DNA of 64,000 nt. Source: Gonocerus acuteangulatus. Lineage: Eukaryota; Arthropoda; Insecta; Hemiptera; Coreidae. The DNA lies in assembly GCA_946811695.1 (NCBI GenBank), contig OX328132.1, forward strand, positions 51,310,367 through 51,374,366, in the 5' to 3' direction. A program made the position numbers and the translations under genes. This document shows, in pieces, positions 55,641 to 64,000 of this stretch (positions are counted from its first letter, which is position 1; every line of letters starts with the position of its first letter). The notes beneath the pieces are model-generated. The model saw nothing but the letters and a program-made list of their open reading frames with translations, did no database searches and had not been told where the DNA came from.

Positions 55641-56304
55641 GCATCTTCCTGTGAGGATAGGAGAAAAGCAAAGAGGCGGGATTTAAATACAGGTAAGGAA
55701 GGAAAGAGGGAGAGAGTTCCAGAATGAGGTTGCTCGGGAGATGAAGGAACGGTCGAAGAAATATATTTTATGATTTGGAGGATAGAGATCCGAGGAACTG
55801 TAACGGGTCGAATATACGGTTCAGAGGGTACCACGGGAATAGATAGATGATTTGAACTGAAGAAGGTTTTAGATATAGGATGGGGATTCGGAAGAAATTG
55901 TTTGGTAAAAAGAAGGAACCAAGGAAGTATTGTCGTACATTAGATGGAAATAGCCAATAGATTTTAATAGCTGACACTAAATAATTACGAGCATTAAAGG
56001 GTTCATTACATCGCATCGAATGATATTTAATTGCATCGTAAAAACTAAACACTTCCCTTCAAAAGATCATCCTCACATAAGCGATATACGTGCTGAATGC
56101 TTCGCTTGAAAAATATAATAAGCAAAAGTGAAGAAAATAAGCCTTCCTGACAATGGAGTAAAATATACCCTATTATATATCATATCTTCCCGGGAAACGT
56201 CAGAAAGATTCGCATTCTCAGGGGGCTATACCTCAAGACTAGTACTCTCTTATACTAACACATCTTACTGCTTAATCGAAAACAGAAACAAGCTATTAAA
56301 ACTA

Positions 56305-56371
<67 letters not shown>

Positions 56372-56400
56372 GGTTATCCCATTTCACGTTTATAAATATC
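55641..56400. other. Purine-rich unassigned sequence, (TG)n(TA)n microsatellite
   Basis: 55641-56050 is A/G-rich on the plus strand and could be decayed LINE sequence, but I see no diagnostic motif. A compound (TG)n-(TA)n tract lies at 56304-56368. ACGTGAAATGGGAT at 56407 is the inverse of ATCCCATTTCACGT at 56374. Confidence 0.45.
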
Positions 56401-56408
56401 ACATAAAC

Positions 56409-56839
56409 GTGAAATGGGATATGCTTAATATGCAGAATTGGGCATTGATATTTAAAAACATTAGGGCAGCAGTTTTAAGTCATTTTAGGGACAGCAATAT
56501 TTTGGCAGCAAAGGAGTCAAGCACTACCGTAATTTACAAACACCTAAACCACGAAATTAATCAGACTAATGGATATTTCCATGATAAATATTCAACATCT
56601 AAAATAATGTGGTTGATAAAGTTAAGGGGAGAATTGTTGAAGCTAAGTTCCCACCGCTACTCTACTCCACTTCATAGGTTCATGTAGGCAGCTGAAGGAA
56701 ATTAGGTTGAAGTGGTTGGGTGTAGAATATCTCTCATTTGGGGGAGTTTGTGGTTTTTTAAATGGGCGCGACTGGGAGAATATTGCAGTCTATGGTAGGG
56801 AAGCATGGAACAGGAGGAGCATAATTTTAAATAAGTAAT
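56409..56839 (+). pseudogene. LINE ORF C-terminal fragment
   Basis: The first frame (56409-56687) reads ...SKIMWLIKLRGELLKLSS, and after a frameshift near 56684 the next reads QLKEIRLKWLGVEYL, FLNGRDWENIAVYGREAWNR and RSIILNK before a stop. This matches the end of a common class of insect LINE proteins (I.QLR.ELL.L...; LKE.R..WLG; LNG.DW..LA.......R..LI..). The zinc knuckle that normally lies between the two blocks is deleted. Confidence 0.68.
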
Positions 56840-56959
56840 AGGTGTGTGTGTGTGTAAATTAGGGTGAAAATATAAATTATTTGTTCCTTGTTAATTAACG
56901 TAGTTTATTGTGATGTATGTATAATTAAATTAAAATGTTGTTAAATTACATGGATTACT

Positions 56960-57033
56960 AAGTAAAGATGGAATGGTTGGGATTCGGCTAAATAAGTTTA
57001 TTTAGCCGAATCCCAACCATTCCATCTTTACTT
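56960..57033. repeat. Perfect 36-bp inverted repeat with 2-base centre
   Basis: AAGTAAAGATGGAATGGTTG...GGCTAAATAA (56960-56995) and its exact complement (56998-57033). The right half continues into CACCTCGACGGCTAACTATC, shared with the inverted-repeat cluster near 4400. Likely a cruciform-prone remnant of two element ends joined head to head. Confidence 0.85.
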
Positions 57034-57402
57034 ATCACCTCGACGGCTAACTATCTAATCATCATGATACATAGATTACTTTTATAATGTTTTTTAGTTT
57101 TAAGTCAGTAGCTGTAATGTAAGTTTGTAAAATGAATCCTCTATCATGTTTTTTCTTGTTTTTTTTTTTTGCCTGTTTTGAAGTTTGTTTTTATCATATA
57201 TTAAGGCTATTATAATGTTAAGAGTTACCTCCCTCTGATGGCAGTTAGCCAAGAGTATTAGTCTTTACCGTCCTAAGTAGGATTATAGTAATTCTTTTTG
57301 TCTAGTATATATTTCTATAGGTACTCTTGTATAATTTGTTACAATTCCTTCTGTTGTTATTTGTTGATTAATAAAGACTATTTATCTATCTATCTATCTA
57401 TA

Positions 57403-58775
57403 TATACTTAACTTAACTGGCGCACAACCCATTGCTAGGTCAGGGCCTCCTGAATCAGTTTCCGCCAGCTGTCCCGATCTTGTGTAGCAACCATCCAGTT
57501 CTGTACGCCTAATAGGGTCCTAGCGTCACGTGCAACTCCATCCTTCCATCGGAGCTTCGGCCTCCCACGTCTTCTGCTTCCATGGAGCACTTCTTCCATT
57601 GTCTTCCTTGGCAGTTCTGCTGGATCCATTCGAGCAACATGACCGGCCCATCGGAATCTTCCCACACGGATGAAATGGACAACATTTTTTTCTTTGTAAG
57701 CCTCATACACCTCCAGGTTAGTCCTTCTTCTCCATGTCCGGCCATCGCATACTCCCCCCAAAATGGATCGCAGTATCCTTCTTTCTTGAATTAGGAGTGC
57801 CTGCTCATCCATTTTGGAGATGGTCCATGTCTCTGAGCCGTATGTCAACACTGGTCGTATGAGGGTTTAATTAAAAGGGCTGGTATAAACCAGCAATTTT
57901 GTTCACCTGTTTATTACTTTACTCCTGAGAAGACACCTGAGGCCAAAAAAACAGCGAGTGGATTTAATAATTCTAGATTTTATCTCGTCTGTTATGCTAT
58001 TGGCTATGTTTACATTGCAGCCAAGGTATGTAAATTCTTTAACTTTCTCAAATGAGTAGGAGCCAAATTTTACATTTTCCCCTGGCTGTGCTTCCTGCCC
58101 CATTGCCATAAATTTAGTCTTGGAAACATTAATTTCTAGGCCCAACCTCCTTGCACCTTGGTCCAAAGCTTGAAATGCTGCCTGCACATCAGCAAGGGTT
58201 CTCCCAACTATGTCTAAATCATCTGCGAAACCCTGTAGCTGGACAGCTCTATTGAAGATAGCCCCGTTGGTTTGAATGCCTGAATCCCGTACAGCTTTTT
58301 CAAGGCCCAGGTTGAACAGCATACATGCCAAAGCATCACCCTGTCTCAGACCTTTCCCAGAAACAAAGGATTGGCTAATACCAGCCTTCACGCTGATCAT
58401 GCACTCTACTCCATCCATTGTTGCCTTACACATGCGAATCAGTTTTTTGGGGATATTTAGCTCTTCCATGGCGGAATATAATTTGCCCCTATCAACGCTA
58501 TCACAGGCGCGTTTTGAAGTCTATGAAAAGGTGATGGGTAGTGATATTATATTCTCTGCTCGTTTCAAGTATCTGGCGGAGGGTAAACACCTGATCAGTA
58601 GTGGATTTTCCCTTTCGAAATCTACTTTGATACGGCCCGATAACTCTCTCCGCAATCAGAATGAGCCGTTCATAGATGATAGAGATCCTGCATGCATTTC
58701 ACTAAGTCAGGTCCTCCTTGCTTGAAAAGCTCTGCTGCGAGTCCTTCATACCCGGGTGCCTTATTATTCTTATTA
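57403..58775 (-). mobile_element. RTE-type LINE, 5'-truncated, inside the (TATC)n-tailed LINE
   Basis: Coding runs on the minus strand from about 58770 to 57435; the short 3' end reads GGGTTGTGCGCCAGTTAAGT then TAAGTATATA, typical of RTE. It splits the other LINE's tail, with about 96 bases (ATTTCTATAGGTACTCTTGT ... (TATC)n) present on both sides, so these could be a very long target-site duplication. Confidence 0.78.
57435..58770 (-). pseudogene. RTE-type reverse transcriptase, frameshifted
   Basis: From the 5' side: KAPGYEGLAAELFKQGGPDL, then after a gap in the alignment GKSTTDQVFTLRQILETSRE, YNITTHHLFIDFKT and, one frame over (58469-57903), MEELNIPKKLIRMCKATMDG, GLRQGDALACMLFN, the catalytic FADDLDIVG near 58222 and VSKTKFMAMG. 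The C-terminus (57851-57435) reads MLTYGSETWTISKMDEQALL, RRILRSILGG, RFRWAGHVARMDP and RGRPKLRWKDG. At least three frame breaks and one internal deletion; the endonuclease is lost. It belongs to a different RTE family from the copy at 6.7-9.8 kb. Confidence 0.88.
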
Positions 58776-58864
58776 TTTCTATAGGTACTCTTGTATAATT
58801 TGTTACAATTCCTTCTGTTGTTATTTGTTGATTAATAAAGACTATTTATCTATCTATCTATCTA

Positions 58865-58913
<49 letters not shown>
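58776..58913. repeat. Duplicated LINE tail followed by (TA)n
   Basis: 58776-58872 repeats 57308-57402 with one extra TATC unit, then runs into (TA)n to 58913. Confidence 0.88.
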
Positions 58914-58917
<4 letters not shown>

Positions 58918-58989
58918 TTTGAGGTTTCTTTGTTGGGGAGATTTATTGGTGATGGCACGGCATTCTCCAGCGGTCAGTTTATTTTGGTA

Positions 58990-59022
58990 ATATTTCGCAG
59001 AAATCCCATTCTGCTTCTTCAG
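58990..59022 (-). ncRNA. Hammerhead ribozyme-like core, well formed stem II
   Basis: Minus strand CTGAAGA (59022-59016), then a perfect 6-bp stem II GCAGAA / TTCTGC (59014-59009 with 59002-58997), then GAAA (58996-58993) and TATT. It lies just 3' of the GIY-YIG remnant on the same strand, the place where such motifs occur in Penelope-like elements. Confidence 0.58.
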
Positions 59023-59105
59023 ACGGTCCATTTTTTTTTTTAAATTTGTTATTTTATAAGAACCTACAAGATTAAATTATCTTTACATATGGCGCCTTTC
59101 AATGC

Positions 59106-59542
59106 TCATTCTTGTATCGGGGCTTGTCGACATTGCGTGGAGCCGATTGAACTGTGTCGAAACTGTTCTTTGTCTTTCTGCTTTGTGCTTGCTTGTTTCT
59201 TCCCGGCCGATTTTCCATTAATAGTTCGGAGAACGGGCTTCCATGTAGCGTGTTGGATAACACCGTCATCTCGGTTCCGAGTCTTCGGTTGTTTGAATAT
59301 TTCGACGGACTCTCTGACTATCCTTCTTTGACGATTGTCTTCTTTGGCTAGGATTCTGACTTCGTCAAAAAGTATTTGTCCGGGACATTCCTCACCGTGT
59401 CTTGCTGAGCAGACCTTTTTGTGCGTCTCAAACGGTAGTCCGCGCAATGTTTGCTTATTCTAGTGGCTCCTTTCTTCCCCGCCTGTCCTACGTAGACTGT
59501 CCTACAGTCACACGGAAGAAGATAAACAGCTTTGTCTTGCAC
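59106..59542 (-). pseudogene. Penelope-like GIY-YIG remnant, minus strand
   Basis: The first frame (59542-59348) reads KAVYLLPCDCRTVYVGQAGK then KGATRISKHCA, the GIY-YIG core with CxC insert. After a frameshift near 59440 the second frame gives GLPFETHKKVCSARHGEE, then FDEVRILAKEDNRQRRIVRE and SVEIFKQPKTRNRDDG, ending in TWKPVL. The conserved R.I.ES.EI......NRDDG...WKP end is intact. RT is absent; upstream is a (TC)n(TA)n tract. The hammerhead-like core at 58990-59022 follows on the same strand. Confidence 0.82.
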
Positions 59543-59566
59543 CCTCTGTTTGTCTTTTGCTGATCC

Positions 59567-59850
<284 letters not shown>

Positions 59851-61280
59851 TATATTAAGACATTCAAATATTTGATTTTTGTGAAACTTATTATACGAGT
59901 CGCGGGTATTTTAATTTAGGAACCACCGGTCCTGTGATCTATGAGAGACGTCCTAGCACGCCATTCCTATGACAGAGCTTGCCGCTGTGCCCAAGTGCCG
60001 AGTGCTCCCCACACAGTATATTCGCTGTTCCTTATGCCAGTAGCTTCTCACACGGTCTATGGTAATCCACTACTAGGAAATGGAATACATATGGGTGCCC
60101 TCTTTTGTTTTCCATTTAATGTTACCTTCATTTTAAAAATTTCTACATTTAAAGCATGTTGCATCACTAACATCAATTACTTCTTTGTGAAATATCGATT
60201 TATAAAAAGCTTTTAAAAGAGCATAAGAAAAAGTGGGTTGTAAATATGGGCCCCTCAAAAAATGTGACTACAAATAATTTAAAAACACAATAAAACGATG
60301 CAAAACGATAAAGAGTTTCTTATTCCATGAAAACAATGTTTATTTTTTTATTTTTTTATTTATTTCATTATAAGGGCTCCGCAACTATGGCTACGAGCCC
60401 TAATACAATGTTTATTGCTAACTATTATTAATATTCAGAAATTGTAAACATAACCGGCTCTTTCTATGTGTGCACACATTTGCCACATAACACATTTACC
60501 CCACACCTCTCCCAAAGATGCAAATTCTCTCGGTTGAGTCTGGTTTCCGGGGAAATGAAGTTCCTGGAAAACATTGCGGTATTTTAAAGCCCCTTTAAAT
60601 GGGGGGCCCATATTTACACTTCTCATATTTAAGAAAGATAACTATCATATGTAACCTAAAAGCGTGCGAGACCTGAGACGTGCTTCAAAAAGTAGCTTAA
60701 AACACACACACACATATACCTACATGTATAAATATTTATATACAGGGTGTCCCGAATTTAAATGGCAAAACATCAGGAGCGTTTAGGGAACCGCAGACGA
60801 AAGACAAAAAGTCATTTAGAGATTTGCTCGTTTTTTATTCGTTTTAGAGAAAATCTCGCATAACAAGAAACGAAAAAAGTTTTCATTTTTGTACATACTT
60901 ATTTAAATTCGCAACGGAAAAAAATTGTCATTGCGAATTGTTTCATTAAAAGAGTTACTAAAATTCAATCTCTTGATGCTGATATAGTTTTCGTGCACGA
61001 TGTCTGCAACGGTAATGCTTTAGAAGCGGTGCGAGTGTTTGCGAGCCAATTTTTCATGTTTACATTTTAATTTACTAAAATATTTTTCAATTTTATTGTC
61101 ATAACATGTGTATTATTAAATTTTGCTCTTCACATCATGATGTCTTAATTTCACAATACTGTTGCATGTTAATTTTATTGCATTGATCTGGTGTTGAATG
61201 GCTTCGAGTAGACCTATTCGTGCTATGAAATTTATTTATCCCAAAAATGGGCAAATAAATGAATTGAAAAAAAAAAAAAA
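59851..61280. other. No gene; element-end fragments
   Basis: 60358-60410 on the minus strand reads AGGGCTCGTAGCC...TTGCGGAGCCCTTATAATG before an A/T-rich tail, like a LINE 3' end. ACAGGGTGTCCCGAATTTA at 60743 resembles a DNA-transposon terminus. An A run at 61267-61280 ends another truncated element. None can be delimited. Confidence 0.4.
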
Positions 61281-61428
61281 TGCCCCCCCTGGTCTAGTGG
61301 CTAACGCCTTAGTTTCTCGTGTCGGAGATGGTGGGTTCGATTCCCGCTCATCTTAAGGCTCCCTGACCTAATTCCTCGCTGCCCCTTGTACGTCGGCCGA
61401 AATGTCGATACGTAGTAAAAAAAAAAAT
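61281..61428 (+). mobile_element. tRNA-type SINE with poly(A)
   Basis: Box A TGGTCTAGTGGCTAACGCC, box B GGTTCGATTCCC, then a shortened body (AGGCTCCCTGACCTAATTCC), GCTGCCCCTTGTACGTCGGC and an altered tail GTCGATACGTAGT followed by an A run. It lies directly after an A run, so it inserted at an earlier poly(A). Confidence 0.8.
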
Positions 61429-62512
61429 CTTCTCTAAAATATCGACACGATCCAGCCGGATCGTAGAAGAGAGGAGTATAGATGACTAGGTCTCGAACGG
61501 AGAGAGATATTGTGTAAGTTGTTGATAGAGTTCTGGTAGGGGAGTCTGTGGAGCAGAGATAACAGCTGAGAGTCCAAGCCCCACCTTATCCCAGGACTCA
61601 AGCATAAATTTTATAGTGGCCAGAGAATGGCAAAGATCAAAAGATTATCCCCGCTTCGGCCGTATGCTTCTACCAGCCTTAGTCATTTTAAAAGACCTTC
61701 CAGTATATTTTTCCATCTTGTGCACATAAAGTAGGCCATTTACTCAGCAAATGTTACTATAGCCTGTTCAGATAGACGGAAAAGTTTAATCCCGCTTAAG
61801 CAAAATTTTAAAGGAAACATTCCCGACGCTGCCACCATTTGTAAACTATCAATTTAGCCTTTGCTTTGGCTAAGTATTGATAAATATTAAACACTATCTC
61901 CCTTACCTCTCAAAGCCTTCCCTGGTTCTAAAGGAGACATAATCAGTTTTTATTGAGTTTAAAGTAGCCAACACAACCAAGAGAAAATAAATTTCCAAGA
62001 TTTAGCGCTAAGCTATCAATTTCAAATCAAGCTCCTGCCACTCAGGAATTTGGGAAATTCCTATATTTATTAAACTCTAAAAAGATAAAAAAAAATCTCA
62101 CTTTTTAAAAAACAAAACAATGACACTTCATTTTTACAGCATGAACAACTTGTAAAAACCACACTTTGATAGCTAGAATGTATCCAGGGAAGTATATTTT
62201 GGTAGTTAGGAAACATTAAGGACCCAGAGGAGAAGAGGGCCCTGCAGGTAGAAGTTGTAAACAGCCTTAAAACTACTTGAAAAGCTTGAAGGTAGCCGTG
62301 GCCATCTCAGCCGAAAAGCTTTTAAGTCATCCTTGAACTTTTTTAATCGAGTTAGATTCATGAGGGACGACCTCCTTATTTCCACTTTTGGTAATCTTAC
62401 GGTTTACAACTTCACATTTAGGGGATTATCGTGAACGAAAATAATGAGGGAAGGTAAAAAGAAACAAACGACTCTAAATAAAAAGCAGTTGCCTAGATCC
62501 TCAATTCTGTAT
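61429..62512. other. No gene seen
   Basis: Unassigned sequence of moderate AT content with no long frame. Confidence 0.45.
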
Positions 62513-62513
62513 A

Positions 62514-62900
62514 TTGGGTTGGTACAAAAATAATAATTAATGCAGTTTTTGAATATCCATTTTGTTTAGGTAAGTGCTACGCTAAGTACACAAAGATAAA
62601 CTAAAGTCTAGTTAATGGATTATATGCGATGGTTATTGATGCAGATATTCTTGAATTGATGCAACTGCTAGAGTTCAGCAAAGGCTCCAAAAATTTCGTC
62701 TTGGAGATTTTGATCTCAAAGACAAAGAAGGTAGGCCTCCTGTTGTCGATTACGAAAAACTGAGGGCTTTGGTAGAAGAAAGCTCTCGCAAAACTACTCG
62801 GGACATAGCAAGTGAAGTAGGTGTTGACCCCACAACAGTTGTTCGACATTTAAAATGAATTTCTCATATAAAATACTGCATTATTTTTTTATCAACCCAG
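62514..62900 (+). mobile_element. Internally deleted mariner element
   Basis: The left end TTGGGTTGGTACAAAAATAA is inverted at the right end as TTATTTTTTTATCAACCCA, with TA before the left end. At ~387 bases, against about 1.3 kb for a full mariner, it keeps only the 5' part of the transposase and the right end. Confidence 0.82.
62667..62858 (+). pseudogene. mariner transposase N-terminal remnant
   Basis: The frame reads ARVQQRLQKFRLGDFDLKDK, EGRPPVVDYEKLRALVEESS and RKTTRDIASEVGVDPTTVVR, then HLK and a stop. This is the paired helix-turn-helix DNA-binding region of mariner transposases with the GRP linker. The D,D34D catalytic domain is deleted. It cannot transpose by itself. Confidence 0.82.
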
Positions 62901-63373
62901 GGGGTCTAATAACCAATATACAGGGGTATTAGTAAGTCGACCGACATCCATCGCGGGGTGGCAGTTTTGCTCAAAACAAACAGCTTTAAGCCCATATTGC
63001 CTTATCCAAAAGTTATCCGTTTCCAAGATATTTCCATGAAAAAAGGCGTGATTAACACATAAGCTGGAGGTTATTAAAGTTAACTTAAGAAAATAGAATT
63101 TCCCGACGGCTGAAAAGCAATATTGTTAAAAGCGAATTAAGGCGGCGATTTCGGTGGTGTATTATAAATGATTGTGGCCATATTGAACATAAACCTTGAT
63201 TTAATAATAAAATATTCTTAATAACTGACTATTTTTTAATGATTTATTTAATTTTTTTTATATATATTTATATATTTTTTATATATAATAAATAAATAAT
63301 GATTTATTTAATTTTTTTATATATATTTATATATTTATTTATTTATATATTTTTTAATGATTTATTTAATTTT

Positions 63374-63404
<31 letters not shown>

Positions 63405-63710
63405 GTATTGTTTGTTTTTAAATGTATATGCATATATATATACCATTTGTCTTTAGATGTATATATATTGTCATTTGTATATACTATTCGTTTTTAGATG
63501 TGAATATATTGCCATTTCTACATATAATTTGTTTATAGATGTATAATAATAGATGTAATATATATATATATATATATGTGTGTGTATATGTATGTATGTG
63601 TGTATGTGTATATATATTTAGATGTATACAATTTGTTTTTAGATGTATATATGCAATAACTGTTTGGAGCGAAACGCCTTAGATGCGCATGGATGCTCAT
63701 AAATAAATTT
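62901..63710. repeat. Low-complexity TA/TTTA region
   Basis: 63180-63640 consists of (TA)n, TTTAATTTTTTTATATAT and ATTTG.TTTTAGATGTATAT type units repeated irregularly. No gene. Confidence 0.8.
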
Positions 63711-63929
63711 AAAAAAAAAAAAAAAAAAATTTATAATGCAGTTTTCATTAGCGTCACTACTAAATAATGCTAGAAATAAAAAAAAAAAAAATACCAAAAA
63801 CTTAAGCAACAGTGACTTTTATTGTTTTTTAAAAAAGCCTCTTTTTCACTTCCGATCTAATCTAAAATCCAGAGTGCAGGCATTTACTAACAAGTTTCCG
63901 AGGATGATACAAATAGCAGAATCAGGTTG

Positions 63930-63932
<3 letters not shown>
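63711..63932. other. A run followed by unassigned sequence
   Basis: GGATGCTCATAAATAAATTT followed by an A run to 63729 looks like a retroelement end. The frame 63736-63930 has no recognisable family. Confidence 0.4.

Positions 63933-63987
<55 letters not shown>
63933..63987. repeat. Poly(T) tract of ~55 bases
   Basis: Likely the poly(A) of a minus-strand retroelement whose body lies beyond the window. Confidence 0.85.
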
Positions 63988-64000
63988 CCTCTTTTTTTTA

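Larger units (their letters stand above)
56409..57402 (+). mobile_element. LINE 3' part with (TATC)n tail
   Basis: The C-terminal remnant is followed by a ~560-base 3' UTR ending GATTAATAAAGACTATTTAT then (CTAT)n at 57383-57402. A polyadenylation-like AATAAA precedes the microsatellite tail. The last ~96 bases are repeated at 58776-58872, on the other side of the RTE insertion. Confidence 0.7.

Overview
This is an AT-rich eukaryotic nuclear window dominated by transposable-element remains. It looks like an arthropod, probably an insect; the order cannot be fixed from sequence alone. The evidence is the mix of element types: I-like LINEs with RNase H, Jockey, RTE, Penelope-like elements with GIY-YIG nuclease, mariner, pogo and PIF/Harbinger fragments, TTAA-flanked MITEs, tRNA-type SINEs and long (TA)n tracts. 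There are no bacterial operons, rRNA or CRISPR. A 200-base N run (15972-16171) is an assembly gap. Nearly all recognisable coding sequence is transposon-derived and mostly broken.

Layout. 1-2.9 kb: 3' part of an RNase H-bearing LINE with poly(A). 3.3-4.1 kb: TTAA-flanked MITE. 4.2-4.7 kb: inverted repeats carrying hammerhead-ribozyme-like cores. 6.2-6.6 kb: Penelope-like GIY-YIG remnant. 6.7-9.8 kb: RTE LINE on the minus strand (endonuclease plus reverse transcriptase, one main disruption). 10.6-13.6 kb: Jockey LINE on the minus strand, frameshifted. 13.7-17.8 kb: LINE tails and C-terminal fragments around the gap. 18.5-20.8 and 40.1-42.3 kb: two direct copies of a ~2.2 kb repeat with a long hairpin, an unrecognised protein remnant and a 123-bp reiterated module. 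21-23.3 kb: LINE 3' ends. 24.3-25.2 kb: MITE and repeat A. 25.9-27.8 kb: palindromic Penelope-like insertion with an intact GIY-YIG ORF lacking RT. 28.3-32 kb: repeat A and pogo, Harbinger and Penelope remnants. 34-39 kb: SINEs, a minisatellite and repeat A. 43.6-43.9 kb: near-perfect palindrome with hammerhead-like cores. 44-53 kb: SINEs, tandem repeats, a MITE and poly(A) tails. 53.9-54.3 kb: the only plausible host coding sequence, a terminal exon on the minus strand. 55-59.6 kb: nested LINEs and a Penelope-like element. 61-64 kb: a SINE, an internally deleted mariner and low-complexity DNA.

The main biological threads are these. (1) Hammerhead-like cores recur at several Penelope-associated loci. 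(2) A tRNA-type SINE family shares its 3' tail with an I-like LINE fragment, which suggests that LINE supplies its retrotransposition machinery. (3) A ~2.2 kb repeat of unknown class is present in two copies. (4) An RTE copy is flanked by an unusually long (~96 bp) direct duplication. (5) A clean terminal exon of an unrecognised protein lies at about 54 kb.
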